Below are positions 22,357 to 33,693 of a stretch of 64,000 nt of DNA, piece after piece. The notes under the pieces are model-generated. The model was not told the origin of the DNA. It ran no database searches and saw only the letters and a list, made by a program, of their open reading frames with translations. Position numbers and translations under genes: made by a program. The stretch is from Petrolisthes cinctipes (Eukaryota > Arthropoda > Malacostraca > Decapoda > Porcellanidae), in contig JAWQEG010000003.1 of assembly GCA_033782935.1 (NCBI GenBank), forward strand, positions 62,001-126,000, read 5' to 3'. Numbering within the stretch: position 1 is the first letter of the stretch; the number at the start of each line of letters is the position of its first letter.

Positions 22357-23225
22357 GTGGGGGTGCTTGCGTGTCTTTGAAACCTGGCGAGCTAGACTAG
22401 AGGGGGCTCCGGCCCCTGCTCTGCCCCGATTTCGGGGAAAGAGGGCTTCCCATGCTAGTAAGGTCGCCAGTGAGAGACCAGACTAAATGGTTCCCATGTA
22501 ATAGGCTGCCAGTACGGGCCAACAGTGCTGCCCTCCAGGGGCCGTCCTATGTTGGATGGTTGGGTGTCTGGGCCGGGAGAAGTTGGGGAAGGGGGTCTCA
22601 GCACCGTCGTGGGCAAACTTTCGAGCCATTAGGGCTGCTTTTTAAAACGAGTGGCCCCTTGGGGGACAAGGTACCCTGCCCATGGCGACCAGCGCTCGGT
22701 CCCCTCATCTGACTGGTAGGTAGTAGCTCTTGGCTCCTGGGGCCAATCTAACAAAATTAATGTTATATGGATAACGAAAAGCCCCTATCTCTTCCTTGAG
22801 CGGTGGTCATCCAGGCCCTCGAGACGTCACTCTCTGGTCGTGGTGGTTTGCAGAAGGCTACAAATAAAAGAAGACCTAACAGTTCGGGTGTCGTGTCGAC
22901 GAACCCTGTTAGCTGTTTGGACACGTTAATGTTGACCAATGTACTTGCATCCCTTTTCTATGGCGCTATCCACTCTATTTCTAAGTGTTTTGGAGTGGTT
23001 CTTCGTATCCGAATCACTTACGAAAGTGACTGCAGATCTAATCAGTGCTATATTACATTCAATACAAATGCTGCTGCCAAAGTAGCTTTTGAGGCAAAAG
23101 ATTCTCTAACTGTGGGGGATACTAACTGTAAGGTTCAGATGATGCGGTCCACAAATGTAGTTGTCAGTGACAATGACTACTGCCCTAACATCTTCGATGA
23201 CTCTGTTGAGCATGTCCGTAAGAAG
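22357..23225 (+). mobile_element. I-type LINE copy B: 5' leader and ORF1 start, plus strand
   Basis: From ggtgggggtgcttgcgtg at 22357 onward this is the plus-strand counterpart of the 5' leader of copy D (63445-62990 read on minus). ORF1 begins with an ATG at 22767. A TGA at 22797-22799 stops it, after which the frame is open again (SLSGRGG, CLDTLMLTNVLASL, CPNIFDDSVEHVRKK). The similarity ends at about 23225, where the 3' end of an oppositely oriented copy starts. Confidence 0.8.
22767..23225 (+). pseudogene. LINE copy B ORF1, N-terminal fragment
   Basis: ATG at 22767 (MDNEKPLSLP, then a TGA stop at 22797). After the stop the same frame runs through VVIQALETSLSGRGG, RIRITYESDCRSNQCYITFN and VGDTNCKVQMMRSTNVVVSD to SVEHVRKK at about 23220, matching copy D residue for residue in long stretches. 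Beyond that the open frame reads into 3'UTR sequence of the neighbouring inverted copy and is not coding. Copy D has a glutamine-to-stop change a few codons further on, so the two copies were inactivated independently near the same place. Confidence 0.75.
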
Positions 23226-26200
23226 CAGCTAGGTTCATATACCGCCAAACATAAAATGGTTATTTACATCATTAATAAAATATTTACACACCAAACAGGC
23301 TTCACCACCCCGAAAGGGATATGCAGCATGATTAAAGAACATATAAAATTAAAGGCACATTTAAACTAAAAGAACATAATTAACTCGAGTATAATATATA
23401 TAAGATCAACATTAAAAAACATTTAATTATCTTAAAAGCCATATATATAATAAAATTCACTCCTACACATAGGAGAGGGTGTTCCCTCTACACTACAAGC
23501 CTCCTCTCCGAGCACCTGGGAGAGACTGTAAAAACTGTCACCCACCCGGTACTCGGAGAGGTGCCTACGACGAAGGTCCCCAAGGCTGGGACACCCGACA
23601 ATAAGATGCCGTACTGTCAGAGGGCCCAGACAATCATCACAGTAGGGAGGGTGAGCCCTCTCCATTAAAAAAACATGAGTCAATAGTGTGTGGCCAATGC
23701 GGAGACGGACAAGAGCCATCTCCCACCGGCGGGACAGGCCACTGTAGCTCCACAAACCAAGGCGCTGGCGGATGCCGCGGAGCTTGTTAGCACCAATGGC
23801 ATCACATCTGTCCTGCCAGCGGGAACGAATGACAGGGTCGAAGGTCTACTGCAGGAACGGCATGATGCCTGGCAGGAGGCCAAGAACTGGAGACTGCAGC
23901 CTTAGCCAGGGCGTCAGCCCACTCATCCCCACTGACACCCACATGAGCCGGGAACCAACAAATTGTACCTCTGCGGCCACGACGACCAGGGAGGACAAAC
24001 CACTCGAGGATGGCCAACACCATAGGATGGGAAGAGTTAAAATTACACAAGGCCTGCAAGGCACTACAAGAATCGCTAAAAATAATAAAAGAAGGCAGAG
24101 GGAGAGTAAAAATCACTTGGAGGGCATATAAAATGGCTGAGAGCTCAGCAGTAAAAATTTACATGACAGAAGGGAGCCTGCCACCATGACAAAAGTCAGG
24201 AAAGACAACTCCAAAACCAACTCCAGCATCAGACTTTGACCCATCAGTGTACACAGGGAGGGACTCCCTGTAGGTGAAGGCATGTTCTAAAAAGAGGGAA
24301 CTAGCCACTGGAGGAGGAAGAGATTCCTTCCTGTCAGAAAAGCAGGTGCAGGGGAAAACTTCTGGAAGAAGCCATGGAACAACCCTGGGGACCCGCACAG
24401 GAAAAATCGGGAAATCATCAATGCCCATCTCCTCCATAGCCAGAGACATGATATCAGATGACACCGCCAATCAGGGAAGGGAGTCAGGAAGTCGATGTAA
24501 TCGATGCCAACAACGAACCATCAAGAACTGGCGACGGAGAACAAGAGGTTGCTCATCAGTGTCCACCAGGAGACTGGGGATTGGGGACGACCTGAAGGCT
24601 CCTGTCACCAGACGTACTCCAGCATGATGAACAGGGCCTAAGACTCTGAGATGGGCATCCGTGGCAGAGGAGTACACCTCACACCCATAGTCGAGTTTTG
24701 ACCTAATAAAAACATGGTATAGGCGGAGGAGGGTGGCCCGATCAGCCTCCTAGGACATATGGTCCAGGACCCTCAACAGGTTTAAGAGCTTTAAGGCAAG
24801 AGACCTTAAGTGTACGTAAGTGGGGAACCCAAGTCAAACGTTTGTCAAAAAGGAGGCCCAAAAAACGAGTCTCCTCAACAAAACTTATCCGATGACAATA
24901 CATGAATAAGTCCAGATCGGGGTGGATGCCTTGGATGTGGCAGAAGTGCATAGCAACTGTCTTGGCAGGAGAAAATCGAAACCAATGAGAACCAGCCCAA
25001 CGCGACACCCTGTCGAGGGCACTGACATTCGGGAAGCAGCAAACCAGACCACCAGGTCATCAACGTACATGGAATTGGCTATGCCGTCCGGAAAGGATGA
25101 GGCAATGGCATTAATTCTTACTGCAAACAATGTGACGCTTCCCTGGGGGATGCCCTCCTCCTGTGCAACGGATGCTGAGAGGGCTGTACCAACCCTCAAA
25201 GAAAAACTGCGACCACTGAGAAACTTAAGAAAGCGTGGAAGGCGACCCCGCAGGCCATATGCATGTAGTTGCTGCAGGATGCCATATTGCCATGTAGTGT
25301 CATACGCTTTCTCTAAGTCAAAGAATACACAGACAAGGTATTGATGTCATGCAAAAGCCTCACATACAGCAGCTTCCAACATGGCCAGAGCATCTGTAGT
25401 GGAACGGTGTTTACGAAAGCCAGACTGGGACGGAGACAGAAAAAGACCCAGTTCAAGGAAGTATACCAGTATGATATTCACCATCTCTCAAATAGTTTAC
25501 AGAGACAGGAGGTCAAGGCAATTGGTCTGTAATTGATGGCAACACTAGAGTCCTTGCCCGGCTTGGGGAAAGGAAGGATGGTAGCAACCCTCCACCCAGA
25601 AGGGAAGACACCCTCCAGCCAGATTCTGTTATATAAAGCTAAAAGAAATGAGATCGCCTCCTCACCCAAATGTCGCAACATTGCATATGGGTATTGTCTG
25701 GCCCAGGAGAAGTGTTGCCACAGATAGAGAGAGCAGAGTGCAGGTCTCTCAGGGTGAATATATGGTTATCACTTTCATTCTCCTTTCCTAAGAAATCCAG
25801 GAAAGTGCGCTCTTGGACTCTCAACTCATGCCTGACACCCAGAGGCCGAGAGTCACGGCTGGAGACTCTAGCAAAAGCCTCTGCCATGGTGTTGGCCACT
25901 GCTAAGTCATCCATGATCTTAATTCCATTGACCTTAAGATCAGGTGGAGAACTAGGAAAAAACTTCCCCACCATCTTACGGACTTTCCTGAACACTTGGG
26001 TGAGTGGGGTTTTAGTATTAATTGAAGACACATAGGCCTTCCAAGATGCACGTCGTGCCTCTTTTAAAACTCGTCTAGCCCGAGCCCTTGCCCGTCGGAA
26101 GTCCTCTAAAAGAGCTGGGTCCCCACAATTGCAACGAAGGCAAGAGAAAGCAGCGTGCTTCTCCCGCACTGCAGTGGGGCAGACTGTTGACCACCAAGGG

Positions 26201-26885
26201 ACAGGACGTTTGGGAAAGTAGCTAGAAGTTTTTGGGATAGAGTTAAGAGCAGCAGAGTGGAGCATTTCAGTGAAATATATTACAGCCTTGTCAGAGCTAC
26301 CAAAATCGGCTACAGAAGAGACCGAAGAATTTAGTTCTCTAAAAAACTGTTATTCAGCCTGCTCTGTTTTCCACCTAGGAAGACGAGACTGTGGTTCATA
26401 CCTGTTACCTTCTAAAAGCATAGGGAAATGGTCAAAGCCATATAAATCAGGTCACACACTCCAAGTAAAATCCAACAAAGCACTGGGTGAGCAAAGGGAA
26501 ATGTCAATGGCGGTAAAAGTCACAGTAGGGCTATTAAAATGTGTCACATCTCCCATATTTAAAACCCCTAATCCCTCATTCTCAATAAAATAAGCCAATA
26601 AAACACCCCTGGGGTTGAGTGAACTGTCACCCCACAAAGGATGACGACCATTAAAATCACCCAATAAAATAAAGGGAGAGGGAAGGTCCTGTACAAGACG
26701 GTTGAGATCACCCTTCTCAACTGTAACACTGGGAGGAAGGTAAAAACTGCACACAGTGTACGGACGACCCATAAAAACCTTCAATGCAACAGCCTGGAGC
26801 GGAGTTTCAAGCTCCAGGCTCATGCATGGAAAATCTCGGCGAACTAGGATGGCAGAGCCACCATGGTGACCCTGTCCTTCAAATG
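23226..26885 (-). mobile_element. I-type LINE copy B', minus strand, endonuclease to 3'UTR
   Basis: Collinear with copy D from the endonuclease (26885) through RT, RNase H and knuckle to a 3'UTR that ends at about 23226 (tatatgaacctagctg on minus, matching copy C near 31580). Its 5' break at 26885 abuts the 5' break of copy C, which runs the other way, so two truncated copies stand head to head. Its 3' break abuts copy B. Confidence 0.85.
23432..26884 (-). pseudogene. LINE copy B' ORF2, all domains, frames broken
   Basis: The endonuclease frame at 26884-26452 has PFILLGDFNGRHPLWGDSSL and FTAIDISLCSPSALLDF. The pre-RT linker is at 26265-25639 (REKHAAFSCLRCN, KTPLTQVFRKVRKM, TSPGPDNTHMQCC). 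RT parts are at 25681-25478 (PKPGKDSSVAINYRPIALTS) and 25199-24885 (NSMYVDDLVVWFAA, the YVDD box). The thumb follows at 25008-24471. RNase H is split between 24470-24159 (PVYTDGSKSDAGVGFG) and 24116-23802 (IFSDSCSALQAL, WFPAHVGVSGDEWADALA). The knuckle frame is at 23755-23432 (CDDC ... HLIVGC). Many frameshifts separate these pieces. An intact version would nick target DNA, reverse-transcribe the LINE RNA and remove the template. Confidence 0.85.
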
Positions 26886-27848
26886 TATTGGCTCGCATAT
26901 CCCAGATCGCATCAACATTAACCCCACCTCTTTTGAGGTGAAGCATTTTGTTGAGTGTCCATTACAGTGTTTCTGTTATTATGAGTTTGGTCATGGGAGG
27001 AGGAAATGCAACAACCATTCCCGGTTTGGTAATTGTTCTCAACTTCAGGCGACAGAAGGATTGTGGTGTGAAGACATACGCATCCTCCCTTCGCCTTAAA
27101 TCAGTTGCAGCACCCTCTCAACTCTCTCAAGAAGCGGCTGTTACATTTAAGGTTTTTATCGGTCGCCCGTACACTGTGTGCAGTTTATACCTTCCTCCCA
27201 GTGTTACAGTTGAGAGGGGTGATCTCGACCATCTTCTACGGGACTTTTCCTCTCCCTCTAATTTATTGGGTGAATTTAATGGTCGTTATCCTCTGTGGGG
27301 TGACAGTACGGTCAACCCAAGGGGTGTTTTATTGGCTTCTTGAATTGAGGATGAGGGATTAGGGGTTTTAAATATGGGAGATGCGACACATTTCCATAGC
27401 CATACTGGGACTTTTACCGTCATTGACATTTCCCTCTGCTCACCTAGTGCTCTGTATGATTTTACTTGGAGTGTGTTACCCGATTTATATCGTAGTGACC
27501 ACTTCCCTATACTTTTAGAAAAAAATACAGGTACAAACAGCAGTCTCAGCTTCCAAGGTGAAGATTAGAGAAGGCTGACTGGCAGTTTTTTTAGAGAGCT
27601 GATATTTCACAGGTATGCTCTACTGTGCTGATCTCAACTCTATTCCTAAAACTTCTGGTTACTTTCCCAAACGTACTTTTCCTTGGTGGTCACCATTCTG
27701 CACTACTGCTGTGCGGAAAAAGCGTGTTGCTCTCTCTCGCCTTTGTTGCAATCTTGGGGACCCAATTCTTTTGGGGGACTTCCGACGGGCAAGAGCTCAT
27801 GCTAGACGAGTTGTAAAAGAGGCACGACGTGCATCTTGGAAGACCTAT

Positions 27849-28703
27849 GTTATTATTATTATTATCATCATTATTAAAATAGACCAAAGACAGAAAGCTG
27901 GGAGAGAATGCAAGCATTCTATCAATCTGAGGACCCCAGCCCCATGAATCCAACCTGAAGGAAAGAAGACAGCTTAGAGAAAGAAAAATGAGCAGTTAGC
28001 TTAATAAACACATATTAGCCCTACTCCTGAAGCCAGCCAGTCCTACACCATCAAAGACAGATTCACCAAGGCCATTCCACAGAGACACCAACCGAGGGAC
28101 AAACGATCGAATGTACTGACAGGTTCTACAGTGTGGCAATACACATGCATACCTAAGGGAGTCCAATGCACCACGAGTGACACGAACTGGAACATACAGA
28201 GGTGGCAGAGAGGAGTTAAGAGGATTCAGCACATTACTTCTGATCTTGAAGAAGATGCGCAATCATGCAACAGAACGACAGACTCAGACTACAATCAAGT
28301 GAACCGCCGGTAAGAAAATTAGCGTTGGAAACAATCCTATCCAGCAACTTGAGATGGCAATCAGCTGCTGAACACCACACTGGAGAACAGTATTCCAACA
28401 GAGGCATAACAAAGGAGTTGTAACACCGCAGTAACAATGAGTGATCTCCGAACACACGCCAAGCTCTATGCATATACCCAACTTTTGGGAGACAGACCTT
28501 GAGATTGACCGAACATGCTTCTCAAAAGTCAGCTTGGCATCAAATGTAACTTCCAGAATAACCAAATTCTCAGACCCCTCCTATACAGTCCCATCAAGTA
28601 TCAAAGTTGGCGATAAAGGATACACCGTGTGAGACCTAGAGACGACCATTACCCTAGACTTGCCAGCATTCAACCTCATACCCCACAACATGCACCAATG
28701 TGT
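27849..28703 (-). mobile_element. LINE G fragment (different family), inserted in LINE copy C
   Basis: The minus strand encodes the end of a reverse transcriptase of a second family: MRLNAGKSRVMVVSRSHT, VTFDAKLTFEKHVRSISRSV, SFVMPLLEYCSPVWCSAAD and FVPRLVSLWNGLGESVFDGV. There is no RNase H. The 3' end carries an AAT-rich tail (aataataataata read on minus, 27849-27875). The copy C text is continuous across the insert (tggaagacctatgt | gtcttcaatt), and atgt is present on both sides as a possible short duplication. It is strongly 5'-truncated. A CR1/Jockey-like placement is only a guess. Confidence 0.75.
27996..28690 (-). pseudogene. LINE G reverse-transcriptase C-terminal remnant
   Basis: Three minus-strand frames overlap (28690-28284, 28473-28234 and 28262-27996) and together cover the RT palm end, thumb and C-terminal tail. 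They keep a recognisable order: SRVMVVSRSHT, GVTFDAKLTFEKH-type, LEYCSPVWCSAA, LLDRIVSNANFLTGG, YVPVRVTRGALDSL, SLWNGL. The YADD box lies upstream and is not present, so no catalytic function survives. Frame changes occur near 28470 and 28260. The terminal segment ends in RSRANMCLLS and a stop at 27996. Confidence 0.7.
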
Positions 28704-31619
28704 CTTCAATTAATAATAAAACCCCGCTCACCCAAGTGTTCAGGAGATTCCTTAAGATGGCGGGGAAGTTTTCTCTTAGTTCTACACCTGTTCCTAAGGA
28801 CAATGGAATTAAGATCATGGATGGTTTAACAGTGACCAACACCATAGCGGAGACTTTTGCTAGAGTCATCAGCCGTGACTTTCGACCTTTGGCTGTCAGG
28901 CATGAGTTGAAAGCCCAGGAGCGCTCTGTCCTGGATTTCTCGGGGAACGAGAATGAAAGTTTTATAACCATATATTCACCCTGAGAGACCTGCACTCTGC
29001 TCTCTCTCTCTGCGGCAACACTTCTCCTGGGCCAGACACCATCCCATATGCAATGTTGTGATACTTGAGTGAGGAGGCGATCTCATTTCTTCTAGCTTTA
29101 TATAACAGAATCTGGCTGGAGGGTGTCTTCCCTTCTGGGTGGAGGGCTCCTAACATCCTTCCTTTTCCAAAGACGGGCAAGGACTCTAGTGTTGCCCTCA
29201 ATTACTGACCAATTGCCTTGATCTTCTGTCTCTGTAAACTATTTGAGTAAATAGTGAATGTCAGACTGGTGTACTTCCTCGAATGGGGTCTTTTTATGTC
29301 TCCATCACAGTCTGGCTTTCGTAAACACCGTTGCACTACAGACGCTCTGGTCAGGTTTGAATATGCTGCATGTGAGGCTTTTGCTTGACATCAACACCTG
29401 ATCTGTGTATTCTTTGATTTCCAGAAAGCCTGTGACCCTACATGGCAATATGGCATCCTGCAGCAACTACATGAGCTTTCTTAAGGAGTTTTTCAGTGGT
29501 TGCAGTTTTTCTGTGAGGGTTGGTACAACCCTCTCAGCATCCATTGCACAGGAGGAGGGCATTCCTTAGGAAAGCGTTCTCAGTGTCACATTATTTGCAG
29601 TAGCAACTAATGCCATTGCCTCATCCCTTCCGGATGGTATAGCCAACTCGATGTACAGTACCTTGACGACCTGGCGGTCTGGTTTGCTGCTTCCCGAATG
29701 TCGGTGGCGGAGCGGCGCATGCAGCTTGCCCTCGACAGAGTGTCACATTGGGCTGGTTCTCATGGGTTTCGCTTTTCTCCTGCCATGACAGTTGCTATGC
29801 ACTTCTGCCTCATCCGAGGCGTCCACCCCGATCTAGACTTATTCATGTATGGTCATCGGATACGTTGTGTCAAGGAAACTTGCTTTTTGGGTCTCCTTTT
29901 GACAAACATTTGACTTGGGTTCCCCACTTATGTTCACTTAAGGTCTCTTGCCTCCAGGCTCTTAACCGGTTGAGGGTCCTGGTCCATATGTCCTAGAGGG
30001 CTGATCAGGCCACCCTCTTCCGCCTATATCATGTTCTTATTAGGTCAAAACTCGACTATGGGTGTGAGGTGTACACCTCTGCCACGGATGCCTGTCTCAG
30101 AGTCTTAGACCCTGTTCATTATGTTGGGAAACGTCTGGCGACCGGAGCCTTCAGGTCGTCCCCAATCTCCTGGTGGATGCTGATGAGCCACCTCTTGATC
30201 TTCGTCACCAGTCCTTGATGGTTAGTTGATGGCATCGATTACATCGACTTCATGACTCCCTTCCCTGCTTGGTGGTGTCATCTGATATCATGTCTCAGTA
30301 CTACCTTTCACATCCTCGCACACCATGTTCCTTTTGGCTTCCGGGTCGGGAAGGCTATGGAGGAGATGGGCATTGATGACTTCCAGATTTGTCCTGTGCG
30401 GTACCCCAGGGTGGCTCCATGGCTTCTTCCAGACGTTTACAACTGCACCTGCTTTTCAGACAAGAAAGAGCCTCTTCCTCCTCCAGTGGCTCATTCCCTC
30501 ATTTTAGGACATACCTCCTCTCACAGGGAGTTCCTCCCTGTGTATACTGATGTGTCAAAGTCTGATTCTGGAGTTGGTTTTGGGGCTGTTTTTCCTGACT
30601 TTTTTCATGGCGGTAGGCTCCCTTCTGTCATGTCCATTTTACTGCCGAGCTCTCGGCTGTTTTATATGCCCTCCAAGTGATTTTTACTCTCCCTCAGCCT
30701 TTTTTTTTTTTTACTATTTTTAGTGATTCCTGTAGTGCCTTGCAGGCCTTGGGCAATTTTAACTTTTCCTATCCCCTGGTGTTGTCCATTCTTGAGTGGC
30801 TTGTCCTCCTGGGTCGTCGTGGCCTCAGAGTTGTATTTTATTGTGTCCCGGCTCATGTGGGTGTCGATGGGAATGAGCTGGCTGACGCCCTGGTTAAGGC
30901 TGCGTTCTCCTGCCAGGCGTCATCTCGTTCCTACAGTAGACCTTCAACCTTACACAGATGCTGCCGTTCTTTCCTGCTGGCAGGACAGATGAGACGCCGT
31001 TGGGCTAACAAGCTCCACGGCATCCACCAGCCCCTGGGCATGTGGAGCTACAGCAGCCTGTCCCGCCGGTGGGAGATGGCTCCCCATTGGCCACATGCTA
31101 TTGACTCATGGGTTTTTAATGGAGAGGGCTCCCCCTCCCTACTGTGATGATTGTCTGGTCCCTCTGACAGTGTGGCATCTTCCTGCCGAGTGTCCTGGCT
31201 TTGGGGACCTTCGTCTTAGGCACCTCTCCGAGTACTGGGTGGGTGACAGTTCTTACAGTCTCTCCCAGGTGCTCGGGGAGGAGGCTTGTAGTGTGGGCGG
31301 AAACACCCTCTCCTATGTGGAGGAGGCCGGTCTCCTCCACAAAATGTGATTTAATGATATATATGGTTTTTAGATAGTTTAATGTTTTTTGTTTTGATTC
31401 TTTTATATATTTTACTTGAGTTGACAGGTTCTTTAAGTAAAAATTTGCTTTTAGTTTATATGTCATTTTAATCATGCTGCCTATCTCTTTCGGGGTAGTG
31501 AAGTCTATTTAATGTATGTACATATTTTATTAATGATGTAGATGACCATTTTATGTTGGGAGGTATATGACCCTAGCTGTTGCGCTGCCAGATGGCATCT
31601 AAAACACAATCAATCAATC

Positions 31620-31924
31620 TCACTCTCACATAACTCGTCAGGTAGAAGCGACCATTCCATTAGCTAGTGACTGTACACATCGGACATGCCGTGACTGTCT
31701 CTGTGTGCATCCCACTGGTCATCCCATACACGCACTCACACATACACACACGCTACCACCAACTACCACTACCCCACCGTACTGACTACTGACTGTCTGT
31801 CCTGTCTCGCTCTCAAAAGATATTGGGCTTTATGGCTCTCGGCTCATGATGTTGGTTATTAAGGCAGTCGTTCTTGTTACATCAACACATCCTCACCCAG
31901 CCAACAAGATTGCAATCCTTGCTC
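31620..31924. other. no gene; possible continuation of the SINE split by the Harbinger composite
   Basis: A (CA)-rich patch at about 31720-31755 and otherwise plain sequence. Read on the minus strand, the last 120 bases could continue the SINE that ends abruptly at 51488 on the far side of the composite. This is inference from position and weak resemblance only. Confidence 0.35.
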
Positions 31925-32141
31925 TTAAGCCTCGTTTACACAGGGCAAGTAGAGAGGCAAGGCAAGTGTGCAAGTAACTTGCTACAAGTTACTTGCCGTG
32001 TGTAAACATATACTTGCCAAAAAAAATTGGCAAGCTGCCACGCAAGGCAAGTGAATAGCCAGCAGTTTTATTTTGAGGCAACTTGCTTCACCTCCACCCG
32101 CCAGTGACAAGCTACTTGCCACTGTCTTGCCCTGTGTGAAC

Positions 32142-32725
32142 ACGTACACTCGTGATACGTAATCCCTGACCAGAGATGAACGACAGGCACCACACATACC
32201 CTGCATTCGAACTCAGCCTCTATAGGTGTATGTACACTCACGAGCACTAATTTCTACTCAGGGTTTGGTCCTTCCTTCCACCCCCTACCCTGGACAGAGT
32301 GAAGAGGGGGATCGGAGCTGGGGGAGAGAGTCTACCCCGCCTTCAACCCTCCCAACTTCCCCCACCTTCATCCTCTAGTTGTCAGTTAGTGATTAGCCAT
32401 AAATAATTTTCCCTGTGTAAATGATGGCTCTTCTAAAACAGTATCGTAGTACACACTGTGAATAGCCAAGACGATCTCATGTCAGTCTCGTTTTATTTAC
32501 ATTTGTAATATAATCGTAATGTCCCAGTCAAAAGGATAGACAAGTAAAAAACACAACTCTCTCTCTCTCAAGGCCAAGTAGAAGAGCAAGAAGGGAAATT
32601 AATCCACCGGATTTATATCTCTCTGGAAACCATCGATGAAATTAACTCTATGACAAGATATGCGGAAAGAGATTTAAAACCAACAGTGCCTTTTGGTAGA
32701 GCACAAAATAACGTAAACACCATGA
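32142..32725 (+). repeat. left arm of a ~0.59-kb inverted repeat
   Basis: The reverse complement is at 44671-45258, about 90% identical by eye over most of its length (for example tagttgtcagttagtgatta and gatctcatgtcagtct). Both arms contain a collinear open stretch reading EQEGKxIHRIxIxLETIDE and then MTRYxERDLKxTV, ending near NNVNT. The inner edge is where a palindromic MITE starts at 32729. Confidence 0.8.
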
Positions 32726-32728
32726 TGG

Positions 32729-33359
32729 CAGGGTTATTCAAAACTACATTTACAAAATGACAGGGTAAAGTCCTGACATGATGTTAAACATATTTCCATA
32801 TGTAATTTTCAAAAAGTTAAAAAGTTAATTACACACATGAAAGCCAAATCCATTGCCGTGGGCGAACGATCGAACGCTTTAAAATAACACCTACCCCCAC
32901 CTCATCCCCTGCTCTCTCTTAAGTGGACGAGGCAAGTTTTAAAACGTATGAAGCAATGAAACCCTTATCGATCATGGGATTCAAATAGATCCGTTGGCTT
33001 TTAATCGATCCCAAGGCTTCGTGTTTCTAGTAATGTCAGATAAGTTAGTAGTACCGCCCTGGCATCTACACGTATCACTCGGTAAGTGTAACTCGACCAC
33101 AAGACAATACCCGTGATCGATAAGGGTTTATTGCTTCATACGTTGTATTAAGTTCCCTCGTCTACCCGAGAGAGAACCAGGGGTGCTGTGGGGGGGAGGA
33201 GTTAATTTTAGAAGTGTTCGATCATTCGCCCACGGTAATGGATTTGGCTTTCATGTCTGTCATTAACTTTTTAAATTTTTGAAAATTACATATGGAAATA
33301 TGTTTAACATCATGTCAGGACTTTACCCTGTCATTTTGTAAATGTAGTTTTGAATAACC

Positions 33360-33362
<3 letters not shown>
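32729..33362. mobile_element. palindromic Tc1/mariner-like MITE, copy 1
   Basis: The ends are cagggttattcaaaactac and its inverse gtagttttgaataaccctg. The long arms (100 bp or more) are highly similar, and the core has diverged halves. TA follows the right end inside a (TA)n tract. The left end lacks an adjacent TA, so that side may be rearranged. No coding capacity. A longer relative is at 52486-53373. Confidence 0.75.

Positions 33363-33410
<48 letters not shown>
33363..33410. repeat. (TA)n tract bounding the Penelope array on the left
   Basis: 48 bp of alternating TA between the MITE and the first Penelope unit. A much longer (TA)n bounds the other end of the array. Confidence 0.97.
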
Positions 33411-33412
<2 letters not shown>

Positions 33413-33575
33413 TATAGCCAGGGAGTATATTATCTTTTAAACAAACGAGGTTGAAGGATATGGCTTGTTCTGCATTTATGAGTTTTTTATTTATGCTTTC
33501 AATTGATCTAACAATTTTTCTTCAATTTTCACTTAGATGGTGGATAAGTGAGGCAAATGTTGAGTTGTTGGGGGA

Positions 33576-33611
33576 GGTCGACGTTTCGTCCAGTACATAG
33601 GACATCTTCAG
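33576..33611 (-). other. hammerhead-ribozyme-like motif, Penelope unit 1
   Basis: The minus strand reads ctgaagatgtcc, an 8-base loop, then ggacgaaacgtcgacc. CUGANGA and GAAA are the two conserved hammerhead core boxes, and gucc/ggac can form stem II. One extra U sits between the first box and stem II, so the core is not canonical. Hammerheads are known from the terminal repeats of Penelope-like elements. Confidence 0.45.
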
Positions 33612-33693
33612 GGAGAAGTGGTGATTCTGGGTGGGTGAGCGGTATTTATCCAATTTCCGTATGTGGGGTGGGCGGGGCCACCATGTCAGCAGC

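Larger units (their letters stand above)
26886..31340 (+). pseudogene. LINE copy C ORF1/ORF2 remnants
   Basis: ORF1 piece 26886-27099 has one knuckle-like segment (CYYEFGHGRRKC). The endonuclease remnant at 27140-27560 has the motif GDFN changed to GEFN, with SDHFPI kept. The linker is at 27615-27848 and resumes at 28704 (SSINNKTPLTQVF). RT at 28985-29700 includes an insertion within the YLDDLAVW box near 29655 that shifts the frame. The thumb is at 29698-29990. RNase H at 30252-30990 has PVYTDVSKSDSGVG (Gly of the usual TDGS replaced by Val) and VPAHVGVDGNELADALV. The knuckle at 31095-31349 has CDDC and HLPAEC. The copy is clearly dead but collinear with copy D. Confidence 0.8.
26886..31619 (+). 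mobile_element. I-type LINE copy C, plus strand, with complete 3' end
   Basis: Starts in mid ORF1 (SHIPDRININPTSFEVK) at the head-to-head junction and continues through remnants of the endonuclease, linker, RT, RNase H and knuckle. The 3'UTR ends in aaaacacaatcaatcaatc at about 31619. An (ATCA)n-type tail instead of poly(A) is therefore the natural 3' end of this family. A minus-strand LINE G fragment (27849-28703) interrupts it within the linker. Deletions remove most of the ORF1 knuckles (near 27040) and the ORF1-endonuclease junction (near 27140). Confidence 0.85.
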
